Origin: Candidatus Omnitrophota bacterium
GTDB taxonomy: Bacteria > Ratteibacteria > UBA8468 > B48-G9 > JAFGKM01
Assembly (NCBI GenBank): GCA_016928555.1
Contig: JAFGKM010000072.1
Coordinates: 1 to 59,088 of the forward strand
Direction: 5' to 3'
Length of the DNA: 59,088 bases
Shown one piece after another: positions 6,311-15,218 of this stretch. Position 1 is the stretch's first letter. Each line of letters begins with the position of its first letter. The notes under the pieces were generated by a model. It searched no databases. It saw only the letters and a list, made by a program, of their open reading frames with translations, and had not been told where the DNA came from. Both the position numbers and the translations under genes were made by a program.

Positions 6311-7840
6311 TCAAACTTCCTGGGTAACTCTCAAAACCTCGGAGATGGTGGTAAGCCCTTCCTTTATTTTGGACGCTCCGTCCATTCTCAGCGTAACAAG
6401 GTTCTTTTTGAGCGCCAGCTTCTTTATCTCCGCAGCCGATATTTTACCGGAAATCATATTGCGCATCTCGTCGTCTATAACCAGCAGTTCAAAAATGCCG
6501 TTTCTGCCGTAATACCCCTCATTGAAGCATTTCTTGCATCCCTTCCCTTCTTTATATTTTATTCCATGAAGGTCTTTTTCTTCAAGAGATACCTGCTGCA
6601 TCTGACTAAGCGACGGAGCCGCCTCTTCGGAACACTCGGGACAGTTGAGCCTTATGAGCCTCTGCGCCATGACTCCAACAAGCGAGGAAGCGATAAGATA
6701 CGGTTCAACTCCCATGTCAATCAGCCTTATGACGGCACTGGTTGAATCGTTCGTGTGCAGTGTGCTGAAAACAAGATGACCTGTCAGCGACGCCTGTATA
6801 GCCATCTCCGCAGTTTCCCTGTCGCGTATTTCTCCCACCATAATAATATTGGGGTCATGCCTCAAAATTGACCTTAACCCGTTTGCGAATGTTAAACCGA
6901 CCTTGGGGTTGACCTGTATCTGGTTTATTCCTTCTATGTTGTATTCAACCGGGTCTTCAAGCGTAACTATGTTTATGCCCGGATTATTTATTTTTGAGAG
7001 GGCGGCGTAAAGCGTTGTCGTCTTGCCGCTGCCGGTAGGCCCTGTAAGAAGGATTATCCCGTGGTCCAGATGTATCAGCTGATTGAATTTTTCATAGTTA
7101 TCTTTTGAAAAGCCCAGTTCTGCAAGGCTGAACAAAAAAGTGCTCCGGTCAAGAAGCCTGAGCACAACGGATTCTCCGAAAAAAGTGGGGATTATGGAAA
7201 CGCGTATGTCAATCTTCTTGCCGTCCACCTTGATTGAGGTCCGCCCGTCCTGCGGGATTCTTTTTTCGGCGATGTCAAGATTGGAGATTATTTTAATCCT
7301 TGTCACTATGGCGGGATGGTATTTTCTCGGAAGAACGAATATATCGTGCAAAACCCCGTCTATCCTGTACCTTACCCTGAGGTCGGATTCGCCGGCCTGA
7401 ATATGTATATCGCTCGCCCTCATGGATATCGCCCTGTACAGAATCTGGTTGACAAGGCGTATGACCGGAGCCTTGTTTGCAAGGTCGAGAAGATTCATGT
7501 GCTCAACGTCTATATCCTGCTCCAGGTGCGCCATCTCCTCGGAATTGAGGTCGTCAATCACCTTCTGGGAAGAACTCGGATGGTAATAATACTTGTCAAG
7601 GCAGTGCTGAATGCTTTCGGCAGAGGCAAGGGCGATTTTTATTTCCTTATTTATTTTAGACCGGATTTCACCGATGTCGGTTTTCAGCAGGTCGTCGGTA
7701 ACGACAATAATCTCTCCCTCTGCATTTTTCAGGGGGAGCAGGCAGTTTTTCTTTAAGAAGGAGAAAGGGAAAGAAGACAGCAGCTCCGGATCCACCATCT
7801 CTTCGGGATTTTCTATCCATAAAACAGATTTGTTTTCCAT
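6311..7840 (-). CDS. gspE: GspE/PilB-type assembly ATPase
   Basis: A 509-residue cytoplasmic hexameric ATPase that powers pseudopilus or pilus assembly. Residues ~1-120 are the N-terminal regulatory domain. The core carries Walker A GPTGSGKT (267-274), the Asp box around LEDPVEY (294-300), Walker B IIMVGEIRDRE (332-342) and the His box TGHLVFSTLHTND (353-365). A zinc site follows, with Cys400/403 and Cys435/438 (the CM motif of GspE and PilB). Length and motifs are normal. It starts one base after gspD, is the last protein gene of the cluster, and is followed by tRNA-Gln. Confidence 0.95.
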   Translation of the reverse strand: MENKSVLWIENPEEMVDPELLSSFPFSFLKKNCLLPLKNAEGEIIVVTDDLLKTDIGEIRSKINKEIKIALASAESIQHCLDKYYYHPSSSQKVIDDLNSEEMAHLEQDIDVEHMNLLDLANKAPVIRLVNQILYRAISMRASDIHIQAGESDLRVRYRIDGVLHDIFVLPRKYHPAIVTRIKIISNLDIAEKRIPQDGRTSIKVDGKKIDIRVSIIPTFFGESVVLRLLDRSTFLFSLAELGFSKDNYEKFNQLIHLDHGIILLTGPTGSGKTTTLYAALSKINNPGINIVTLEDPVEYNIEGINQIQVNPKVGLTFANGLRSILRHDPNIIMVGEIRDRETAEMAIQASLTGHLVFSTLHTNDSTSAVIRLIDMGVEPYLIASSLVGVMAQRLIRLNCPECSEEAAPSLSQMQQVSLEEKDLHGIKYKEGKGCKKCFNEGYYGRNGIFELLVIDDEMRNMISGKISAAEIKKLALKKNLVTLRMDGASKIKEGLTTISEVLRVTQEV

Positions 7841-7841
7841 C

Positions 7842-9431
7842 TTACTTTACAATGTCCCCGAGAATTTTTTCTTTTTCGGCCTTCATTGATTCCGCTTCTT
7901 CAAAGGAGGTCATGATGTGGGGGGTGATAAATATGAGCAGGTTTGTTTTCTGCGTTTTTGTGGAGGTTGACCTGAATAATCTGCCGAGCAGGGGAATATC
8001 TCCAAGGAAAGGAACTTTCCTGATTGTGTTTTCCGTGTCGTCCCTTACAAGGCCGCCGAGCACTATTGTCTTTTTATTGGGAACTATGAGCGTGGTGTCC
8101 ACGGAACGGTTTGCGGTCGTGGGCGTTTCGGCGCTGGAACCTTCCACGAGCTTTGTCACTTCCTGGTGAATTGCAAGCCTGACGTATTTATCCTTGCTTA
8201 TCTGGGGCGTAATTTTAAGGGTTATGCCGACATCCTTATAGTCAAAGCTTTTTATCGTGTCTCCGGTCGACCCTACGGTTGTTGACACAAATCTTGTTTC
8301 CTTAAGGTATGGAATATTCTCCGTTACCTTTATCTCGGCTTCATGGTTGTCGGCTGTCATTATCTGGGGCGTGGACAGTATGTTGAAATGAGCGTCTTTG
8401 GCATAAAGATTAATCAGCGCGCCGACATCCAGGGGAAATGTCAGGTCACCCTTGATTATTCCTATGGAGAGCCCTTCGGGCGCAATTCCGGTTGACACGT
8501 AATTCTGCAAGTCTCCGAAGTTGGTGCCCACCCCGCCCGTGTACCTGTCGCCGTCAAACGTGTCCGATGCCGCCCATTCTATTCCTATCTTCTGCAGTGT
8601 TTCGTATGAAACCTCCGCAATCAAAGCCTCTATAAGAACCTGGCTTGTCAGAATGTCCAGTTCTTTTATTATGCTGTCAATGTTGTTAAAATCATCCGGC
8701 TCGGCATTTATTATAAGAGAATTGGTGGCCGCTGAAGCGACTACCGAAGGCTGTACCGGCTGGGCTTCTCCTCTCCTTACGACCTGTCTCGGCCTGGCGA
8801 GAAGCGCGGTGAGCGTCTTGGCAACGTCTTCCGCCTTGGCGTTTTCAAGCTTGTAGATTTTGAGAAGTTCCCTGCCGGGAGGGCTGGATACGTCAATTTT
8901 TGAAACAATGCTCTGTATCTTTGCAATATTTGCGCCTGTATCGGAAATCACAAGCGTGTTCGTCCGGCTGTCAACCGTAATCTGTCCGCTTTTTGTTATA
9001 TACGGGGCAAGGACCTGAGAGAGAACATCAGGGGGATAGTATTTAAGGGGAATTATCTGGATTATAAAATCATCCATTTTCTCTTTGGGCACGGGCCCGA
9101 CGTTGATTTCCCGCACCCGCACCCTTGCCTCGGCCGAAGGGATTATGTTTGATATAGAGCCTTCCCTGACGACTGAAAATCCGTAAAGGTTGAGGATGGA
9201 CTTGAAGATGGAATCTATTTCTTCGGAAGGGACGGACCTGTTGGAATATATTGTTACATTCCCCTTCACGTTGGGGTCAATCACATAGTTTTCTTTTGTG
9301 AATTCCCCGACGAATTTTATGAACGTTCTTATGTCTACGTTATTGAAATTCAGGACGAAATCGCGGGAAAAGCAGACGCCGTTCAAACACAAAAAAAACG
9401 CGCATATAATTAAAAGAAAAGTTTTTTTCAT
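7842..9431 (-). CDS. gspD: GspD-type secretin (outer-membrane channel)
   Basis: A 529-residue secretin. A signal peptide (residues ~1-20) leads into an N0 domain (FVLNFNNVDIRTFIKFVGEFTKENYVIDP), then N1/N2-type ring domains (~110-270) and the C-terminal beta-barrel secretin domain, with the signature around VPFLGDIPLLGRLF and a final LLIFITPHIM. It would form the gated outer-membrane pore of a type II secretion or pilus machine. It is shorter than E. coli-type GspD (about 650 aa) and lacks an obvious S-domain. It is the second secretin of this cluster, next to gspE and apart from the PilQ-like one by a HEAT-repeat gene. Confidence 0.92.
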   Translation of the reverse strand: MKKTFLLIICAFFLCLNGVCFSRDFVLNFNNVDIRTFIKFVGEFTKENYVIDPNVKGNVTIYSNRSVPSEEIDSIFKSILNLYGFSVVREGSISNIIPSAEARVRVREINVGPVPKEKMDDFIIQIIPLKYYPPDVLSQVLAPYITKSGQITVDSRTNTLVISDTGANIAKIQSIVSKIDVSSPPGRELLKIYKLENAKAEDVAKTLTALLARPRQVVRRGEAQPVQPSVVASAATNSLIINAEPDDFNNIDSIIKELDILTSQVLIEALIAEVSYETLQKIGIEWAASDTFDGDRYTGGVGTNFGDLQNYVSTGIAPEGLSIGIIKGDLTFPLDVGALINLYAKDAHFNILSTPQIMTADNHEAEIKVTENIPYLKETRFVSTTVGSTGDTIKSFDYKDVGITLKITPQISKDKYVRLAIHQEVTKLVEGSSAETPTTANRSVDTTLIVPNKKTIVLGGLVRDDTENTIRKVPFLGDIPLLGRLFRSTSTKTQKTNLLIFITPHIMTSFEEAESMKAEKEKILGDIVK

Positions 9432-9483
9432 CGTAGGATTTTAGAAACATCAGCCCGCAATAGAATCAGGCGCAGATTCCGCT

Positions 9484-10452
9484 CTACCGTTGTTCTTCAT
9501 CGGTCAAAGACCTGCTGCGTATGGCATCCATCGCGCTCACCAATTCCGCTCTGACTCCTTCGTCTTTTTCCACTCTCAGCCGTTCCATCAGTTTTATCAG
9601 GACATCGTCGGTTCTTTCACGCAGGGCAATGGTCTTGATTGCCTGTTTTCTCAATTCAGGGTCCGGGTCGTTGAGATAATCCGTAGTTATTGCGGAATCC
9701 ACGCCGAAGATGCCGTACTTTTCATCATCCGTACCCTCTTCATCTCCGCCGTATTTTATGTAATATTCAAGCGATTCAATAATTGCTTTTCTTACAGTCG
9801 GCTCTTTCTCGTATTTCAGACGCACCAGCAGTGTCCTCAATCCAAGCAGGTCCCTGACGGCCGCAAGGTCTTCTTCATCACTGCTGTCTTCTTGAGATGA
9901 AGCAATTCTCTTTTTTGAATATATCTGCGTGGCATACTTTCTTATAAGCGGTTCAGGGTCGCTCATGAATTTCAGCAGAGTGGAATCGGTTTGAAAAATC
10001 ATATCCAGCCCCACGGATGCTACGTCCCTTACCTCCGGGTCGGGGTCTGCCAGCAGAACGTACAGGTCAGGGATAAAAACGGTCCCTCCGACGCCTGTGG
10101 ACGTGCTTCCTTCGCTCCCGCTTCCTTCATCTGAAAACGAAAACAGGTTCATAACTCCGCCCTCGCTCGAATCAGCTCCCTCGCCGCCTGCCAGTCCCAC
10201 GGATACCGTCTGAATCGCCTGTTTTCTGATGGTGGGGTCGGGATGCCTGAGCATACCTCCTATGACCGCCATCACGAAATCGCGGACGGCGCCCTGCCTC
10301 TGCTCTTCATTCCTCTCCTGGCGGAAACTGGTTGAGGATGACCTGCTTGACCTCGTAGCCGCACCAGTCTGGGCAAACAGCACCCCGGACGACAGAAGGA
10401 AAACAGCCGTAAAAATCAATAAGAACATTCTTTTTTTGTGTAGAATCGACAT
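9484..10452 (-). CDS. Exported HEAT-repeat protein inside the pilus/secretin cluster
   Basis: A 322-residue protein with a clear signal peptide (MFLLIFTAVFLLSSGVLFAQ, cleavage probably after FAQ). At least six HEAT-like helical repeats share the pattern D-P-x-P-x-x-R-x-x-A (DPTIRKQAIQTV, DPEVRDVASVGL, EPLIRKYATQIY, EPTVRKAIIESL, DPELRKQAIKTI, EGVRAELVSAM). A Ser/Gly-rich linker sits near residues 100-120. It is predicted to be periplasmic and to act as a protein scaffold. Its place between two secretin genes suggests a pilotin-like or secretin-bracing role, which is inference. The ATG at 10452 has GGAGGAG close upstream. Confidence 0.75.
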   Translation of the reverse strand: MSILHKKRMFLLIFTAVFLLSSGVLFAQTGAATRSSRSSSTSFRQERNEEQRQGAVRDFVMAVIGGMLRHPDPTIRKQAIQTVSVGLAGGEGADSSEGGVMNLFSFSDEGSGSEGSTSTGVGGTVFIPDLYVLLADPDPEVRDVASVGLDMIFQTDSTLLKFMSDPEPLIRKYATQIYSKKRIASSQEDSSDEEDLAAVRDLLGLRTLLVRLKYEKEPTVRKAIIESLEYYIKYGGDEEGTDDEKYGIFGVDSAITTDYLNDPDPELRKQAIKTIALRERTDDVLIKLMERLRVEKDEGVRAELVSAMDAIRSRSLTDEEQR

Positions 10453-10463
10453 TTTCTCCTCCC

Positions 10464-10513
10464 AAATCCCCCTTAAATTCCCCCTTTGATAAAGGGGGAT
10501 ACAGAGGGATTTT
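10464..10513. repeat. Dispersed palindromic repeat R3, copy 2
   Basis: AAATCCCCC, TTAAATTCCCCCTTTG, ATAAAGGGGGAT, then AGAGGGATTTTT. On the minus strand its end sits 11 bases before the ATG of the HEAT-repeat gene, beside the ribosome site. Confidence 0.85.
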
Positions 10514-10594
10514 TCATAGTAAAACCCTCATTTAACGCGTCTATGAATCTTTCCCCTATTTCATTATACCCGCGTCAAATCAAATTATAAACAT

Positions 10595-12469
10595 TTAAAA
10601 TTTCTCAAGTATCCCGGCGTCTATCTCATGTTTTGATTTTTCAATGTCAGGCCTGCTTAAAACCTCCGCTTCCTCATAGGTCGTAACGATATAGGGAGTA
10701 AGGAATAACACCAGTTCGCTCGTGGTTGTCTTGTGCGTAGGCTTCCTGAAAAGGAACCCCAGTATCGGTATCTTTCTCAGAAAAGGCACTCCCGATTCGG
10801 ATTTTTCCTCCCTGTTCTGTATCATCCCGCCAACTACGAGAGTCTGGCCGTCAAAAAGGGTAACGTTCTGCGTTGTCTCCCTTGTGGATATTATAGGCTG
10901 TTCCGTTTCATAATTGAGGCCTGCGGCAATGGCGCTTAGTCTCTTAATCTCAACGAGACGGGAATCATATATGTTCATTGTTAAAAAGACCGTCCGGTTT
11001 CTCTGTATAATAGGGGTAACCTCAAATTCCGTACCCACGTCTTCCTCATATACGGTTACGCTCTGCTGGCTTCCCGTGAGCGCACCCGTAGTGGGATTGT
11101 AGGTCTGCTGGAAGGAAGGTATTATGTACGGATAGTTCTGCACCACCCTTATTATAGCGGTTGTGCCGTTAAGGCACATAATCTTCGGGGCCTGCACCAG
11201 CTTAACTTCTCCCCTTGTGGCAAGGGCGCTTATAAGCGTATTCACGTCAGTGTTTGTAAGCCCGAATGAAAATCCCGACGGCAAGCTTGAAGTCAGACCC
11301 GGGGTAAATCCAGGGTTGATTCCGAATTTCGGACCTGTAAGGGTGGCGTCTATTGCTTCAACCAGCCTTGAACTGAGCAGCCAGTCAATGGAAAAGAGGT
11401 TTTCTCCCGACGCGGCTATCTCTACAATCTTGGCTTCAAGAAGAACCTGCGAGATAGGCATATCAAGCGATGATATAACATCCTGTATCTGCTGAAGAAG
11501 AACGGGGTTGTATACGTCTACGACTATGGAGTTGGTGCGCGGGTCATGGACGATGGTGTCCATTTTGAAGGTTTCCCTCAGCGATTTGGCAATCAGCGCG
11601 GAATCTCCGTAAAACACGTTAAAAACGCGCCTGCTCTTTTCCTTTATCGCCTTTGCCCTTGTGTCATACTCGGCTTCGGTCATTATCTTAACAACATGGT
11701 CTTCTTCCAGGTATTTCAGCTTGTTGGCTTCGCATATCAGATCAAGGACCTTCTGCAAAGGAAGTTCCTTTACATTGATAGTCACCCTGCCGGTAATCCC
11801 TTTGCTCAGAATTATGTTTGCGCCGGTAAGGTCGTACAGCATTTTCAAGGCCTGCTCGAGGTCCATGCCGTTCAGTTCCAGCGTAACGGGAGTCTCGCCT
11901 ATGGAACCGAGTATCGGTTTCTCAAGGTCTGCTTTTTTCTGCAAAATCTGTTCCACCTGTGTGCGAGCTTTATTTGCCAGCCTCATTGTCTCGGTAAATT
12001 GATTCTGGTCATAGGCTTTTTTAGCCATGGCAACGGTTGAACGCGGCTCAAGCATTTCATAATTTGCTATCTGATACCTCGTCTCCATTTCCTGAAGATA
12101 TTCATAGGCGTCCATCAGAACCTTCTGCGAAGCCATAGCCAGGGTTTCAAATTCGTCTTCTTTTATTACCTCAACCTCGGTTGTCTCGTGATGGCCCGGC
12201 TGAAAAGCCTGTTTTGTTCCGACTTTCCCCAGCTGGGTTTCGGCCACCCTTATATATCTGTTCACCTGGCTTGCGCGGAACTCCGGGTCAATCCCCTGTA
12301 TCTGCTTGAAGAGGGATATCGCCTCGGCATAGTTTTTTGCATAGTAATTGTTAATCGCCTGCGTATACATGACATCCAGGTCGGTCTTGCCTGAAGACTG
12401 AGCGCCCGCCCCTCCCGCGAAGGACACCAGCATACAAAATATAATACCCAGGTAAATTATGCGTCTCAT
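10595..12469 (-). CDS. pilQ: PilQ-type secretin
   Basis: A 624-residue secretin. A signal peptide (~1-24) is followed by a TPR-like helical pair (YTQAINNYYAKNYAEAISLFKQI), a helical linker (~100-185), a secretin/TonB short N-terminal domain (LELNGMDLEQALKMLYDLTGANIIL), an N1 domain, and the C-terminal secretin barrel ending in VPFLRKIPILGFLFRKP and LVLFLTPYIV. It lacks the AMIN domains of proteobacterial PilQ. It is likely the outer-membrane pore for the PilM/N/O/P-like inner assembly encoded just upstream. The start is supported by GAGGAGG seven bases before the ATG. Confidence 0.9.
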   Translation of the reverse strand: MRRIIYLGIIFCMLVSFAGGAGAQSSGKTDLDVMYTQAINNYYAKNYAEAISLFKQIQGIDPEFRASQVNRYIRVAETQLGKVGTKQAFQPGHHETTEVEVIKEDEFETLAMASQKVLMDAYEYLQEMETRYQIANYEMLEPRSTVAMAKKAYDQNQFTETMRLANKARTQVEQILQKKADLEKPILGSIGETPVTLELNGMDLEQALKMLYDLTGANIILSKGITGRVTINVKELPLQKVLDLICEANKLKYLEEDHVVKIMTEAEYDTRAKAIKEKSRRVFNVFYGDSALIAKSLRETFKMDTIVHDPRTNSIVVDVYNPVLLQQIQDVISSLDMPISQVLLEAKIVEIAASGENLFSIDWLLSSRLVEAIDATLTGPKFGINPGFTPGLTSSLPSGFSFGLTNTDVNTLISALATRGEVKLVQAPKIMCLNGTTAIIRVVQNYPYIIPSFQQTYNPTTGALTGSQQSVTVYEEDVGTEFEVTPIIQRNRTVFLTMNIYDSRLVEIKRLSAIAAGLNYETEQPIISTRETTQNVTLFDGQTLVVGGMIQNREEKSESGVPFLRKIPILGFLFRKPTHKTTTSELVLFLTPYIVTTYEEAEVLSRPDIEKSKHEIDAGILEKF

Positions 12470-12528
12470 TTTATTTCCTCCTCTTTATCATACCCTCGGG
12501 TTTGTAGAGAATCAAGTTTTTAAAAGTG

Positions 12529-14472
12529 TCACTCCATATTGATTTCATATAATATCCCTTCTTTGGAAAGGTGAATTTTCCCCGCATCTTTCTTCAATAA
12601 CCTGAATCCTTCCACAACATCTCCTATGGTTACCCTGTAAGTCCTCTGTTTGCCCTCTATGAACAGGTATTCAACGCCCTGTATGACAATCCTTCCCCTG
12701 TATATGAGGTCGCACCGTTTTTCGGGGACAATCAAAGCGGACGCTTCAGATTTCGCAACTTTCTCGAGGGGAGTCGCAGATTCGGAAAGAGCGGGAGACT
12801 TTAAAATTGTCTGATATGCCGGCGCCTGAGATGGGGAAACCGCTGGCAGTTTTTCCGCTGCCATGCGTTTTTCTTCCTTTACTATGCTTACAACCCTCGG
12901 CCTTAATATGGAAACAACCTCCGGCCTGGGCGCGAGAACTATGCTTGTGGGAGCAGGCCTGTCAAGGACCTCCATTGTCAGCCGGCCCGGAGAGAACGGA
13001 TCTCTTTTGCCTTCAATTTCAATTCTCTCGGGTTTTTCAAACGAAATGCTTGCTCTCGCAGGCAGGGTGATTGCTCCCTCCCCGGGAACAACGCCTGTTC
13101 CGGGCGCAGCTCCGGCTCCCGGCTCAACGCCTGCTCCCGGTTCAACTCCGGTCCCCGGTTCAATTCCTTCTGCAGGAGCAGTTCCGCCGTCAGACGCTTC
13201 TTCTCCGACTATCTCGGCAAGCCTGGCCTGCGGGTTTTTAAATCTTCTTGCCAGTAAAAACATCTCGCCAAACCATGCAAGGATGAGTATGAAAAGGATA
13301 AATTTGAAGGCATGCCTTCTGATGAACGGAAACAGAAGAAACGGTTCCCTGTATTTGGAAATGGGCTTCTTCGCAGGCGGAGCGGATACTTCTTTCTTCC
13401 GCGGCTCCGCCGCTTTTTTCCTGAATCCCGCCATGAATTTTTGCGCGGAATCAACGGATTTTGCCGCAGCGCCCCCGGCATCGGCATCTTCTATCCTGCG
13501 TGCCTCTCTGGCTAAGGATGTCAGGTGCGCCGCATCTTTTTTGTCTATTGGAACTGCCGGTATTATTACGGGCAGAACGGCAGTTTTCGGTTTTTCTGCC
13601 GCTGCCGCCGGCTTTGCGGCAGAGGGCTCTCTGAGCAAAGCCTTCCTTTCCCTCTGCTGTTGGTTAAGAAGCTTCCGCTCCCTGATAAATTCCAGCAGTT
13701 CTTCCTTTCTCTTATTGGGGGGAGGCTGTACTGCCGCCCGGGCAGGGCGAGCCTGGCGGCGTAAAACCGCGGACTCGGTTCTTTTCTTCATCAGCTCCGC
13801 TTTTTTAAGAGCCTTCTCTTCTTTGAGCCGCGCCGCCGATATTCTCTTTTCGGCAAGGGCCGCCTGCTTTTTCAAAATACGCTGATTGTGTTCAAGAACC
13901 TGTTTTTCCTTTCTGGCATGAAGCAGGGCGATTAAATCTTCTTTCTTACTGTTTGCGGGCGGGTTTGCAGGTTCAGAGGCAATGGGATTTTTCAGCCCGG
14001 AGGCCTTAACTTCTTCCGCTGCCTGTTTCTTTCGGGCGGCTATTTCCTCTCTCTTCTTAAGCGCCTCCAATTTCCTGCGGTTTTTTTCCTCTTCCCTTCG
14101 GTTCGCTTCTGCTTTCTTCAGAGCGATTCTCTCTTCTCTTTTTTTTCTCTTTTCATCCAGCCGCTCCTGCTTTTCTTCCCGTGCAGCGAGAGCGAACTCC
14201 TTTTTCAGGTCTTCTTTTGAAGAGGAAGCCTTCAAGAGCTTTTCTCTCCTTTTCTTCCTCCTGCTGCTGCCGTTCATGTATGTCCTGTCGATTTCCTTGG
14301 GTTTTTCCTCTCCTTTCAAATCGGGAACAAAATCTTTGTCGTCTTTCAAATGCATGCCGCCTTTGTCATTAGACACCACTTTTATTTTCCTGCTCTCAAT
14401 AAACTTCAGCATTTGTTTTTTCCGCTCTTCTCTCGTCACATTAGTATTGGCTGAGCTTTTTCCGTTTTTCAT
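12529..14472 (-). CDS. PilP/GspC-like bitopic protein with very long charged cytoplasmic arm
   Basis: A 647-residue protein. Residues 1-386 are extremely Lys/Arg/Glu-rich, mostly helical, with no N-terminal signal. One membrane helix lies at 387-407. A Gly/Pro/Glu linker (435-466) has six-residue repeats of the form xPGxGV. KRDPFSPG at 489-496 matches the RDPF element of PilP, and the C-terminal ~65 residues (RCDLIYRGRIVIQGVEYLFIEGKQ.. onward) look like a PilP/GspC homology domain. So the arm is cytoplasmic and the C-terminus periplasmic, where it should touch the secretin. A motif of the type [K/R]KE[D/E]L[I/L]x[F/L][I/L]xxRK occurs at 18-29, 176-188 and 255-267. Usual PilP is about 170 residues and a lipoprotein, so this is a very different build. 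Confidence 0.7.
   Translation of the reverse strand: MKNGKSSANTNVTREERKKQMLKFIESRKIKVVSNDKGGMHLKDDKDFVPDLKGEEKPKEIDRTYMNGSSRRKKRREKLLKASSSKEDLKKEFALAAREEKQERLDEKRKKREERIALKKAEANRREEEKNRRKLEALKKREEIAARKKQAAEEVKASGLKNPIASEPANPPANSKKEDLIALLHARKEKQVLEHNQRILKKQAALAEKRISAARLKEEKALKKAELMKKRTESAVLRRQARPARAAVQPPPNKRKEELLEFIRERKLLNQQQRERKALLREPSAAKPAAAAEKPKTAVLPVIIPAVPIDKKDAAHLTSLAREARRIEDADAGGAAAKSVDSAQKFMAGFRKKAAEPRKKEVSAPPAKKPISKYREPFLLFPFIRRHAFKFILFILILAWFGEMFLLARRFKNPQARLAEIVGEEASDGGTAPAEGIEPGTGVEPGAGVEPGAGAAPGTGVVPGEGAITLPARASISFEKPERIEIEGKRDPFSPGRLTMEVLDRPAPTSIVLAPRPEVVSILRPRVVSIVKEEKRMAAEKLPAVSPSQAPAYQTILKSPALSESATPLEKVAKSEASALIVPEKRCDLIYRGRIVIQGVEYLFIEGKQRTYRVTIGDVVEGFRLLKKDAGKIHLSKEGILYEINME
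13075..13170 (-). repeat. Coding minisatellite in the PilP-like gene (18-bp unit)
   Basis: About five imperfect 18-base units encode the six-residue repeat xPGxGV (residues 435-466) in the periplasmic linker just after the membrane helix. Such arrays change length by slippage and would change the reach of the linker. Confidence 0.7.
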
Positions 14473-14474
14473 CT

Positions 14475-15218
14475 TTATCCTTCTGTCCCCGTTCTCTTGA
14501 TAATTACGGCATTTATGCCCATTGCGGCTCTGAAAAGTCCGCCTTCTTTCCTTACGGAAACGTTCTTAAGCAAAAAATATGACGAAGGATTTTCAATATA
14601 CTTCAAAAATCTCATTATCTCGTTGCTTGTCCCCGCAACCCCCAGCTGTATGGGCAGAACATGGTAAAAAGCAACCTGCTGGGGAACCCCGGGCGTAATG
14701 CTCTCAACAGTAGTGACCCCCGAATCAATGACGAGGCCGATAAGGTCCTTCACTACCTCGAATTGCAAAGTCAATGTCGGAATCTGCTCCTGGGGTGAAA
14801 GCCCGGAAGTCGGAAACCCCAGAGATACTGGAAGCTGAACTTTCCTTTTATCGGCTCTCTTGTAAAGCCTGTCCTGGGAGAAATACAGGAATTCTTTGAA
14901 TTCCACTGCCGGATATAACGTGAACTCCGGAACAATGGGGGTTGCGGTTGAAAAATTGTTCATCAGAAAATCAAATTTGCGCTCCATCTGAACCTTCTCC
15001 ATCTTCAATGCCTCTATCAAACGCGGAGAAGGAGCCTCCTGCTTTTCTTTTTCATATTTCGTGACCTGTGCGTGCTTGGTCTTTATTTCTTCCTCAATCT
15101 CCCTTATATCCGCGCGCATGTTTTTATTAAGATAATAACCGCCGGCTATAATCCCGATAACGACTATCAGGGAAAGCAAAAGCGAATTTTTCTTTAAAAT
15201 GCTTTTTATTTTTTTCAT
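14475..15218 (-). CDS. pilO: PilO-like inner-membrane protein
   Basis: A 247-residue bitopic protein. One N-terminal membrane helix (about 12-30), then a periplasmic coiled coil (MRADIREIEEEIKTKHAQVTKYEKEKQEA, 34-62) and a C-terminal ferredoxin-like fold (~150-240) with FYHVLPIQLGVAGTSNEIMRFLKYIEN, typical of PilO. It should pair with the PilN half of the upstream fusion and position the PilP-like protein and secretin. Its GTG/ATG region overlaps the pilMN stop by four bases, so expression is coupled. Length is slightly above the usual 200-210. Confidence 0.85.
   Translation of the reverse strand: MKKIKSILKKNSLLLSLIVVIGIIAGGYYLNKNMRADIREIEEEIKTKHAQVTKYEKEKQEAPSPRLIEALKMEKVQMERKFDFLMNNFSTATPIVPEFTLYPAVEFKEFLYFSQDRLYKRADKRKVQLPVSLGFPTSGLSPQEQIPTLTLQFEVVKDLIGLVIDSGVTTVESITPGVPQQVAFYHVLPIQLGVAGTSNEIMRFLKYIENPSSYFLLKNVSVRKEGGLFRAAMGINAVIIKRTGTEG

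Noticed and set aside
12863-13885. 340-residue Ser/Ala-rich plus-strand open frame
   Set aside because: Shadow of the Lys/Ala/Glu-rich PilP-like gene on the other strand; composition follows from the complementary codons.
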